Below, piece after piece: positions 1 to 7,246 of a stretch of 64,000 nt of DNA (position 1 is its first letter; every line of letters starts with the position of its first letter). Below the pieces are notes generated by a model, which was not told the DNA's origin, did not search any database, and saw only the letters and a program-made list of their open reading frames with translations. The position numbers and the translations under genes are program-made. The DNA is taken from NCBI RefSeq assembly GCF_014203355.1, contig NZ_JACHIR010000001.1, positions 8,673,632 through 8,737,631 on the forward strand. The letters run 5' to 3'. The DNA comes from Kutzneria kofuensis (lineage in GTDB: Bacteria; Actinomycetota; Actinomycetes; Mycobacteriales; Pseudonocardiaceae).

Positions 1-222
1 AGCGTGGACTCGGAGATCGCCGACGTGGTCGCGACCGTGACGCCCGCGATCGGGCTGGTGGAGCGGATCGTGAAGGCCGTTCGCGGCTGGCTCGGCCAGC
101 GCCCGCGGCGCACCCTCAAGATCGTCATCGGCAAGGACAGCATCGAGCTCACCGGATACTCCACCGCCGCCGAGGACATGCTGGTGCGCGCGTTCGTCGA
201 GCGCGTCTGCGAAAGGGGCTAG
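1..222 (+). CDS. EACC1-like small protein, C-terminal part (5' end outside window)
   Basis: The reading frame is open from the first base, so the N-terminus probably lies upstream; a GTG at 4 is the first start codon visible inside. The visible 72 or so residues have a helix, a W-L-x-x-R-P-R-R turn and then a strand-rich end with the pattern K-I-V-I-x-K-D-S-I-E-L-T-G. That is the C-terminal layout of EACC1 (effector-associated constant component 1), a small protein of actinobacterial and cyanobacterial conflict systems usually encoded next to a protease or other effector. The stop is 4 bases before the start of the CHAT protease gene, so the two are almost certainly co-transcribed. The role as an adaptor of the protease is inferred from family context. 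The family call rests on pattern recognition. Confidence 0.6.
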   Translation, partial: SVDSEIADVVATVTPAIGLVERIVKAVRGWLGQRPRRTLKIVIGKDSIELTGYSTAAEDMLVRAFVERVCERG

Positions 223-226
223 CGCG

Positions 227-2221
227 GTGGCCGAGCTGCGCGTGAGCGTGCAGGGCGCGCCCGCCGACCTGACCATGACCTGCAACTACGAACTCCGCTC
301 GTCGACCGCCGATGGTGCCGGTTCGCTCCAGCAGGAGTACGTGGTGGAGCCCTCGCCAGACCTGGTCTCGCGGTCGTGCAAGGAACTCGACCGGATCGTT
401 ACCCAGGCGGTCGGTGCCAACCAGATCGGGGCCAGCTCGAAGGGCGCGAACCCGACAGCGCGGCTGGTTCAGATCGGGTCGCTCCTGTACAACGCTCTGT
501 TCCCATCGGCCGACGGCAGCATTCCCGAGCTGGTCCGACGGTTGCGGGAGACCGAGGGGCCGCTGCTGCTGCGCACCAACGAGTCGGCGATTCCATGGGA
601 GTTGCTGCACGACGGCGAAGATTTCTTGGCGATGGGGCGCGACATCGGTCGGCACCCGCACGTGACCAAGCGGGTGGTCGCGGGCCGCCGCCTGGACGCG
701 ATCGGCCGGGCGCTGGTCATCGGCGACCCGCTCGGCGACCTGCCGGCGGCCCGGGCCGAGGCGGAGCGGATCAGCTCGTGGCTACGGGATCGGGACGTCG
801 AGTGCACGACGCTGATCGGCGAGCAGGCCGACACCCTCGGCGTGCACGGCGAGTTGGCCACCGGCACCTACGACCTGCTGCACTACTGCGGGCACGTGGT
901 GATGGCGGAGGGCACTCCGTATGCCGGCATGTACCTGCACGGCAAGGACCTGTTCGACCAGCGCTCAATGAACAACCTGGACGCCCATGGCGCCCCGCCC
1001 GTGGTGTTCGTGAACGGGTGTGCTTCGGCTGACCGGCTGGCCAACCTGTGCGTGCCGTTCATGGTGAAGGGCGCGAAGATCGTCGTGGGCACCCGGCACC
1101 CCGTCGGGGACGTGCCCTCCCGCGAGTTCGCCGAGCGCTTCTACACCGAGCTGGTTGGCGGCGCGACCGCCGGCGGCGCGGTGCGGGCCGCCCGGCGGGC
1201 GCTGCGGGACGCCGGCAAGATCGAGTGGGCGTCGTTCGTGCTCTACGGCGATCCCGCCACCAGGGTCGCCGTCGGAGAGCCGCCGCGCCCGACGCCGCAG
1301 CGTCCACCGTCCGAAGTAGACGGATATCGGATGGACGGTGAGGCGCGGGCGGTGATCGATCGGATGGTGCGCAACGCAGGCCCGGCCGGCTTCGCCACGT
1401 CGCTCGAGTTGTTCCTGGAACTGATGGCAACGGATGTGGTGCGGGGCCGGATCACCGCCGCGGTCGGCGCAGAACAGCTCACCGTGGCCACCTTTGCCAC
1501 CGACCTGTTGCGCACCTTCCAGGGCACCATGCCGGCGGGCGGGGCCGACTCCGACCGGACCGTGAAGGTGTCCGACACCGTCACCACCGTGCTGGTACGG
1601 GCCGAACGCGCCGCGCAGGCGGCCGGGCGCGACACCATCACCGTCACCGATCTCATCGACGAGTTCGTCGCGGTGGGTGGCGGCACGTCCGGCCCGCTGC
1701 TGGCGATGATGGGGATTCCGTTGCACAGCCTCGGCAAGGCGGGCGCTCAACCGTCCGTGCCCCTGCCGTCCGCACCACTACCTGGCCCAACGCGGCGCGA
1801 CCCCGCCACCGCGGATGCCTTGTTCGACGAGGCCGGAGACATCCGCGCGGACCGTGTCGATCCCGATGTCGCCCGCGCGATCCGCACGGCCGGACTGTTG
1901 GGCTCACTCAGCGGCAATCCGATCTCCAGCGGCCTGCTGCTCTATGGCCTCGCCGCCGCCGGCGGCGGCACCCTGTACGACGCGCTCGAACGTCAGGGCG
2001 ACGCCGGGAAGGCCGCGATCGAGTCGTTGACACCGGCCCGTCGGACCCGGCAGAACCGGTTCTCACCGCGGCTGCGGAAGACGCTGCTGGCCGCCCTAGA
2101 GGATGGGCAACGTCTCGACGAGGCCGCGGTGTTGCGGCAACTGCTGTCGGAACCGTCGTCGGCGCGGGAGATGCTGACCCGGGCCGGGGTCGACGTCACC
2201 CGTCTGCTGGCGGACCTGTAG
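227..2221 (+). CDS. CHAT-domain caspase-like protease with C-terminal ClpN-like repeats
   Basis: The protein has 664 residues and starts at GTG 227, with a purine-rich GAAAGGGG just upstream and inside the end of the preceding gene. Residues about 90-350 form a CHAT (caspase HetF associated with TPRs) domain. The catalytic histidine is H223 in H-Y-C-G-H and the catalytic cysteine is C265 in V-N-G-C-A-S-A, so the dyad is intact. The C-terminal half (about 370-664) has two helical repeats of the sort found at the N-terminus of Clp ATPases (A-x-x-A-A-Q-A-A-G-R-D-T-I-T-V-T-D-L and a later copy near 530-610), probably for partner or substrate binding. No signal peptide or membrane segment is seen. 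With its EACC1-like neighbour it looks like a regulated cytoplasmic protease of a conflict or cell-suicide system. The substrate is unknown. Confidence 0.8.
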   Translation: MAELRVSVQGAPADLTMTCNYELRSSTADGAGSLQQEYVVEPSPDLVSRSCKELDRIVTQAVGANQIGASSKGANPTARLVQIGSLLYNALFPSADGSIPELVRRLRETEGPLLLRTNESAIPWELLHDGEDFLAMGRDIGRHPHVTKRVVAGRRLDAIGRALVIGDPLGDLPAARAEAERISSWLRDRDVECTTLIGEQADTLGVHGELATGTYDLLHYCGHVVMAEGTPYAGMYLHGKDLFDQRSMNNLDAHGAPPVVFVNGCASADRLANLCVPFMVKGAKIVVGTRHPVGDVPSREFAERFYTELVGGATAGGAVRAARRALRDAGKIEWASFVLYGDPATRVAVGEPPRPTPQRPPSEVDGYRMDGEARAVIDRMVRNAGPAGFATSLELFLELMATDVVRGRITAAVGAEQLTVATFATDLLRTFQGTMPAGGADSDRTVKVSDTVTTVLVRAERAAQAAGRDTITVTDLIDEFVAVGGGTSGPLLAMMGIPLHSLGKAGAQPSVPLPSAPLPGPTRRDPATADALFDEAGDIRADRVDPDVARAIRTAGLLGSLSGNPISSGLLLYGLAAAGGGTLYDALERQGDAGKAAIESLTPARRTRQNRFSPRLRKTLLAALEDGQRLDEAAVLRQLLSEPSSAREMLTRAGVDVTRLLADL

Positions 2222-2343
2222 TCAGGTGACAGGGGCCCTCCCATGTCGCTGCGACAAGGGCACGGCTGGTCCTCGCTGCGCCTGTTCTCGCCCGCGCAGT
2301 ACAGCTTGCCGTCGAAGATAACGGCAGCAGGGCCTGTTCGTTG

Positions 2344-3342
2344 TCATGTGTACCAGCCGACGATCGGATCCCAGGCGGTCAGAAATGACGTCAGGGCGTG
2401 AAGGTAGGCCTGTTGGTCCTCCCACATGGCGACGTGCGCGCTGTGCGGGAACTCGACCCGCTCGGCGCGCGGAAGGAGCCGCTGCAGCGTGTCCGTGCAG
2501 GGCTCGGCGAACTCGTCGTAGCGCCCGCGCGTCAGCAGAACGGGATTCTGGATGCAGGACACCTGCGACGTGCGGTGCCAGGAGGCGAGGTTGCCGGTGA
2601 CGGATAGCTCGTTCGGCCCGCCCATCGTGGCGTACACCTGGTTGCCGGCGAGGTTCGCGGCGCTGCGCAGCAGGGGCTCGGGATACGGGTCCAGGCGGCA
2701 CAGGAAGTTCCGGTAGAAGACGTTCACCGCGTCGAGGTACTCGGGCGCGGTGAAGTCGCCCTTCGCCTCGTAGTGGTCCAGGACCTGTTGCACGTCGGCG
2801 GGAAGGAGCGTGCGCAGATACCGGGTGCCGGCAACGAACTGTGCGGCGCTGGCCGAGGTGCTGGACAGCACGACGGCGCCGACGCCGCGCGGTGACCGGC
2901 GCAGCAGGTACTCGATGGCGAGCCAGCCGCCCCACGAGTGCCCGTACAAGTGGTGTCGATTCAGCTTCAGGGCACGCCGGACCGCGTGGACCTCGGCGAC
3001 GAACCGGTCGATCGTCCACAGTGACGGGTTGTCGGGCTTGTCCGAACGACCGCAGCCGAGCTGGTCGTAGAACACGACCGCCCGGCTGGTGGCGAACTCG
3101 CCCAGCGGTTCGAGGTAGTCGTGTCCGGCACCGGGTCCGCCGTGGAGGACCAGCAGCGGGGGACGCCATCCGCTGCCGACAACGTTGACCCAGACCCGGC
3201 CGCCGGGGACGTCGACGTATCGTTCTCCCGGCCGGAGATCTTGTGGGGCACCGAAGGCGGGCGTGGCAGAAGCGACCACGGACATGGCTCCGCCGACCGT
3301 CAAGCCGGTGGCCGCCTTGAGCACCTCGCGGCGGTTGATCAT
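2344..3342 (-). CDS. Tat-exported alpha/beta hydrolase, prolyl aminopeptidase-like
   Basis: The protein has 332 residues. It begins with a Tat-type signal (M-I-N-R-R-E-V-L-K, then a hydrophobic stretch ending A-x-P-A-F-G near residue 31), so it is probably exported folded. The mature part is an alpha/beta hydrolase of the proline iminopeptidase group. It has an oxyanion-hole motif H-G-G-P-G-A-G-H, F-Y-D-Q-L-G-C-G-R-S-D, nucleophile elbow G-H-S-W-G-G, an acid in R-G-R-Y-D-E and a C-terminal histidine in H-S-A-H-V. All three catalytic residues are present. It converges on the CHAT gene and stands alone. Aminopeptidase activity is a family-level guess; an esterase or other hydrolase is equally possible. 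Confidence 0.82.
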   Translation of the reverse strand: MINRREVLKAATGLTVGGAMSVVASATPAFGAPQDLRPGERYVDVPGGRVWVNVVGSGWRPPLLVLHGGPGAGHDYLEPLGEFATSRAVVFYDQLGCGRSDKPDNPSLWTIDRFVAEVHAVRRALKLNRHHLYGHSWGGWLAIEYLLRRSPRGVGAVVLSSTSASAAQFVAGTRYLRTLLPADVQQVLDHYEAKGDFTAPEYLDAVNVFYRNFLCRLDPYPEPLLRSAANLAGNQVYATMGGPNELSVTGNLASWHRTSQVSCIQNPVLLTRGRYDEFAEPCTDTLQRLLPRAERVEFPHSAHVAMWEDQQAYLHALTSFLTAWDPIVGWYT

Positions 3343-3599
3343 TGTAATTGGCCCTTTGCTCTCGTTTTGTTTGCTCGAGCCCGAGCCGTCGCATGTGGAC
3401 CTGGATGACTCGGGTCGACCGTGGCTGGCAGAAGCTTGGCGACCTCGGCGGGGCGGTGGGAGACGCCAGGATCGCGGTCACCTCCGGTGGCCGCGACACC
3501 CACTTGCTACCTCTACACTCGTGGCGGTGGCCACGCCGTGCACGGCGGAAAGGCGTCACTGGCGCGAATCGCCACATACGCTGACAGCGTATGGCGCTC

Positions 3600-3805
3600 G
3601 ACAATTCGATTCGGCGTCGTGATCAGCTTTGGCGATCAGCAACCGGTCCAACAGTTCGCGCCGCAGCGTGCCGATCATCCGTTCACAGAGCGCGTCCGCT
3701 CGCGGAGCTTGGGGCGGACTGCCCGGCATCCGGCTACCCTCGGCGGTGAACACTGCCTCACATGCCGAGGTGAACCGCGAGTCCCAGTCGCAGCAGGTCA
3801 CCGAA
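3600..3805 (-). pseudogene. Transposase remnant (integrase-core, C-terminal piece)
   Basis: About 70 codons on the minus strand encode the tail of an rve-type DDE transposase: D-W-D-S-R-F-T, P-P-Q-A-P-R-A-D-A-L-C-E-R and then G-T-L-R-R-E-L-L-D-R-L-L-I. The piece contains the last catalytic glutamate region but no N-terminal half, so it is non-functional. It lies just beyond the broken end of the phage portal fragment and reads in the same frame, which makes the two appear as one chimeric reading frame. A related but distinct remnant is at 18574-18910. Confidence 0.65.
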
Positions 3806-4009
3806 GCTGACCGATCGCCGAGATGCATCAGTGCGTTACGAGCCGCCTGTCCGCGACGTGGTCGGCGCGCGCAAGGCAAGGCGTGTTCGTGATCTATGTC
3901 CGGCTGCGGGACAGGTGGATGGTGTTCGGCCCGTCCTCGGCGCCCACGGATGGCACGCGGCGTGTGCCGCATCGCGAGGTCCTCTGTCGCCGTCGCCCGC
4001 GTCGGTTGG

Positions 4010-4537
4010 GCGCAGCGGTTCGGCAGGTAGAGCGTGGCGTTGGTGGGTGCCAGGCCGATCACGGTGCCGGAGTCGTCCTCGCGCCACCGCTTGAGCGCCG
4101 CCCGCAAGATCCGGGTGCGCGGGTCGAGTTCGACGTGGACCTCCAGCGGCGACTCCACGGTCACCAGCGGGGTGCGCGCATCGTTCTCGTTGGTGCCGAC
4201 GGCCGCGAACGCCCGCCCCATCACCAACGCGTCCACATGGGCCTGCTGGGCGTAGAGGTCAAGGCGGTTGGCCTGCCAGATCCGCCATAGTTCCTTGTCG
4301 GCTTCGTCCTTGCCGCCCATGCGGAACCCGGTCAGGTCCAGCCGTTCGTCGAGGCTGTCGACGACTAGCTCTGGCCAGTTGATCACGACCTGCCGCACCC
4401 GCTGATCCAGCCGCTGCAACAGCTCGGGGTGCATGTAGGACAGGGGTTGCTGGCCCTCATGGTAGGCGTCCAGCACATCGAGATCGGGAATCTGTGCACC
4501 GTGAGCTCGGATTAACCGCAGTAGCCAGCCTAGGTCG
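4010..4537 (-). pseudogene. Phage portal protein, N-terminal fragment (SPP1 Gp6-like)
   Basis: Reading leftward, the frame is open from about 4537 and contains D-A-Y-H-E-G-Q-Q-P-L-S-Y-M near its start, then W-R-I-W-Q-A-N and A-L-V-M-G-R-A-F, and a region rich in R and K ending near A-L-K-R-W-R. These are typical of the N-terminal third of actinobacteriophage SPP1 Gp6-like portals, the dodecameric ring through which DNA is packaged. The similarity stops near 4010 and the rest, normally 300 or more residues, is missing. No credible start codon or ribosome-binding site is present. It belongs to the same decayed packaging module as the terminase fragments at 5.0-7.0 kb. Confidence 0.65.
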
Positions 4538-4687
4538 TCAAGTCCACTTTGGATGGTTGGGATCGTTATGGCTGATCACCTGCCAAGCTTCACCATGAGC
4601 GGCAACTTCTGTGTCAATCTCCAAGAGGACGCGAGGTCGACGTCTCGTGTTGCTAGCGTTGAAGAAAGTCTCGACGAGGGAGGAAGA

Positions 4688-4990
4688 ATGCGAGGCATCT
4701 GGGGAAAGCTCGGTATTGTTGCGACCGCAATCACAGCCTGCGTCGCGGCCGCCGTGCCGGCGTCCGCGGCCACGACCCGCAACGTGCAGATCGTCTGCGG
4801 CAAACATCTGTTAAACGGCGACGCCTGGTACGGAAACTGCTCATCAAGCGCGCTCGGAGTCACGTATTCAATGTTCTGGGATGGCAATGTGCCGCGTTGC
4901 GCGCTGCTTGCGGGTTGGGAGGACCGTGACCTCGGTTTGGCCGGTCCGCCCTACGGCGTCGACTACGACAACATCCACGTCGGATGCTGA
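4688..4990 (+). CDS. Small secreted protein of unknown function
   Basis: This is a 100-residue protein with ATG at 4688 preceded at good spacing by GGGAGGAAG. Residues 1-27 form a Sec signal peptide (M-R-G-I-W-G-K, hydrophobic A/V/T-rich core, V-P-A-S-A-A cleavage site). The mature part of about 73 residues has four cysteines, which could make two disulfides, and is rich in aromatic and glycine residues. It lies on the plus strand between the portal and large-terminase remnants, which run the other way, so it is not part of the phage packaging operon. The family was not recognised. Confidence 0.7.
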   Translation: MRGIWGKLGIVATAITACVAAAVPASAATTRNVQIVCGKHLLNGDAWYGNCSSSALGVTYSMFWDGNVPRCALLAGWEDRDLGLAGPPYGVDYDNIHVGC

Positions 4991-5009
4991 AGCTCGGTTA
5001 GCAGGGGGC

Positions 5010-6616
5010 CTACCGGAGGAGTCTGTTCCCCTCCGCAGGCTCCTCACCCCATGACGGCCATGCGTGATGACTTGCGCAGCTTCTGCCCGCGCAGCCGCCA
5101 TCCGCCATGGCGGTGATCGGGACGGCGTCGATGCGCTTGCCGGTCTTCCCGCGCTCGGGCTTGTCCGGACGGATCAGATCCGGCTCACCCGCCGGGGAGG
5201 GCACTTCCACGTTGTCGAAACACCACGCGGCAACACAGTTTGCGTGATGGGACCAGGCGCGGGAGCGGGTCAGGGCCATCACCTCGGTCATGCCCGGCGT
5301 CAGTCCGCGGTAGGTCTGCGGCACCGGGCACATCGGCGCCTTCGTGCGTTTCTCCAGCCGCTGCCGGACCGGTTCGCCGGACCACTCGTCGTAGGACATG
5401 TCCGCGACCCGCAGCTCCGCGCAGTCAGCGGAGATGTCGGCCTCCACCGTGTCGTAGTCGATCACCTCGCCCGGCGTGACGGTGATCCAGCCGGCCTTGG
5501 CCCAGCGGCTGACGCGGTGGTCGGTGTGCTCGTCGAGGAACTTCACTGCGGCCTCGGGCAGCCAGAACCGCCACACCACCGATGGGTGCCCGTCGACGCC
5601 GTCCGGGACGAGCAGGCACCACGCCGTGAGGTCCAGTTTGGACGCCAGGTCCAGGCCGCCCCAGCTGGGGCGGCGGGGGAGCTGGGCGCGCAGCCGCGCC
5701 GGCTCGGTGGGTTCGGTGCCGGCGCACAGGGTGTAGAGGTGCATCGGCATCCACCGAGTGGACTGCTGTACCCACTGGTTCAGGCGGTACTGCCGGAACG
5801 AGTTCTCCCGGGCGGGGTTGGACAGGAACCAGTTGCGTTCGTCCCAGGGGACGGCGTCGTCGGGGACATTGCGTAGGTAGACGAAGCGGTACGGAGCGCG
5901 GGCGGGATCGTCCTGGATGCGGACGCATTCGTCGTGCTCGGACTTCGCGAACGACTAGGAGCCGTTGCCGGCGGTGGTGGCGGCGACCATCAGCGGCTGC
6001 ATCCGGGTGCCCTGCCGGTCCGCATCGCTGACCACAGCTCGCCGTTGGGCTGGGGCAGGACCTCGTCGAAGATGATGACGGAGGGGTTGTGGCCGAGGTT
6101 GCCACCGGCATCAGCGGCGACGATTTCGTAGTAGGAGCCGGTCTTGTCATCGACGATACGGGCGGCGTGCCCAATCACCCGCAACCGGCGCGACAGCACC
6201 GGGGAGAGCCTGACCATGCGGGCGGCGACATCGAAGACCTTGCGGGCCTGCGGCTTGTCGAGTGCGCACCCGTAGATCTCCGCGCCCTCCACACCATCAG
6301 CCATGAGCAGGTACAGCGCGATGAACGCCAGCAGCTCGGACTTGCCATTCTTGCGGGCGAGCTCGATCCAGCCGATGCGGAACCGGCGGACGTAGCACTC
6401 CTACTCCTCATCCCAGCGGACCTCGCCAAACAGCGGAGCGACGATCTCCTCCCGCTGCCAGTCCGCCAAGACAAACGGCCGGCGGACCCAGCGGTCCTTG
6501 GTGTGCACACAGATCTCGTGTGCGAACGCCACCGCGTGCAGCGCACGTGGCAGGCAGCGATGGTCACCGCGCTTACGGCAGGTGTGCCCGTCGAAGGTGT
6601 GCCCGCAGACGGGCAA
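5010..6616 (-). pseudogene. Phage terminase large subunit, disrupted
   Basis: Reading leftward, pieces of one large terminase can be followed. The N-terminal part has F-V-L-A-D-W-Q-R-E-E-I and a Walker A-like A-R-K-N-G-K-S-E; a Walker B-like S-V-I-I-F-D-E comes next; the C-terminal nuclease half includes G-G-L-D-L-A-S-K-L-D-L-T. The frame is broken at least three times: an in-frame TAG near 6402 where a tryptophan would be expected, a frameshift near 6020, and another TAG near 5957. After the last conserved block (K-R-I-D-A-V-P) the frame runs into unrelated sequence, so the true end is near 5095. TerL normally drives DNA packaging; this copy cannot. Confidence 0.8.
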
Positions 6617-6619
6617 CCG

Positions 6620-6990
6620 CGGCCGCCATCGACCACCTCGGTCTTGATCTCTTGACGGTCGGACGGGGTCAGCCCGAACCTCGCGGCGTACTGCAGGAAG
6701 GTCCGCTCGGCCTCGCCCTGCACAACGAGGGCGGGGTTCTTCATCAACCCGGACCGCCTTGGACCAGCAGCGCTGAGCCGTTCACCAGCTGCGTGGCGGC
6801 CCGGTAGCGGGCCAGCGCCTCGCACATGATCAGGAACGCTTCCGCGTCCCACGCGGTCAGCACTTTGCAGCTGATCAACCCCGGCGCCAAGCGCTCCCAG
6901 ATCACCCGAGCCGCGTCGGAGGCCCAGTCCGGGCACAGGAGATCCGTCTCGGGCGGGACGGGCTCGGCGTCGTTGATCCGGTCCTATCCG
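6620..6990 (-). pseudogene. Phage terminase small subunit, P27 family, frameshifted
   Basis: The first piece (about 6990-6742) reads W-A-S-D-A-A-R-V-I-W-E-R-L-A-P, then W-D-A-E-A-F-L-I-M-C-E-A-L-A-R-Y. After a frame change near 6742 the sequence continues with K-N-P-A-L-V-V-Q-G-E-A-E-R and R-F-G-L-T-P-S-D-R-Q. This is the P27 small-terminase signature, which recognises phage DNA ends. The N-terminus is missing upstream of 6990. Its position directly before the large terminase is the canonical phage order. Confidence 0.75.
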
Positions 6991-7246
6991 GCGTGACTTG
7001 TGTCGATCACGGAGAAAGGTGCTCCGAGCTGGAAGGATACGACTCGCTGAGAGGCGTGTCCGAACCAGCGGCAGAAAGCCGGCCGGTCACCGACGCCCGA
7101 CGCACTCGTGACTTACACACCAATGTCAACGAGCTTCGAACGTCCGCACATGCCGCTGGGCGTGGGCGCAGATGTCCGCTACTGCCGAGAGGCGGACATC
7201 ATCCGATCGCGTCGCACTGGCCATGTGTGACGACCTCGGCGTTGCG

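Noticed and set aside
2222..3604. A 460-codon minus-strand frame over the alpha/beta hydrolase gene
   Set aside because: Arginine- and proline-rich shadow frame; the hydrolase frame on the same strand has the Tat signal and the full catalytic triad.
3556..4476. A single intact 306-codon gene
   Set aside because: It is a chance fusion of a portal fragment, an arginine-rich out-of-frame stretch and a transposase tail.
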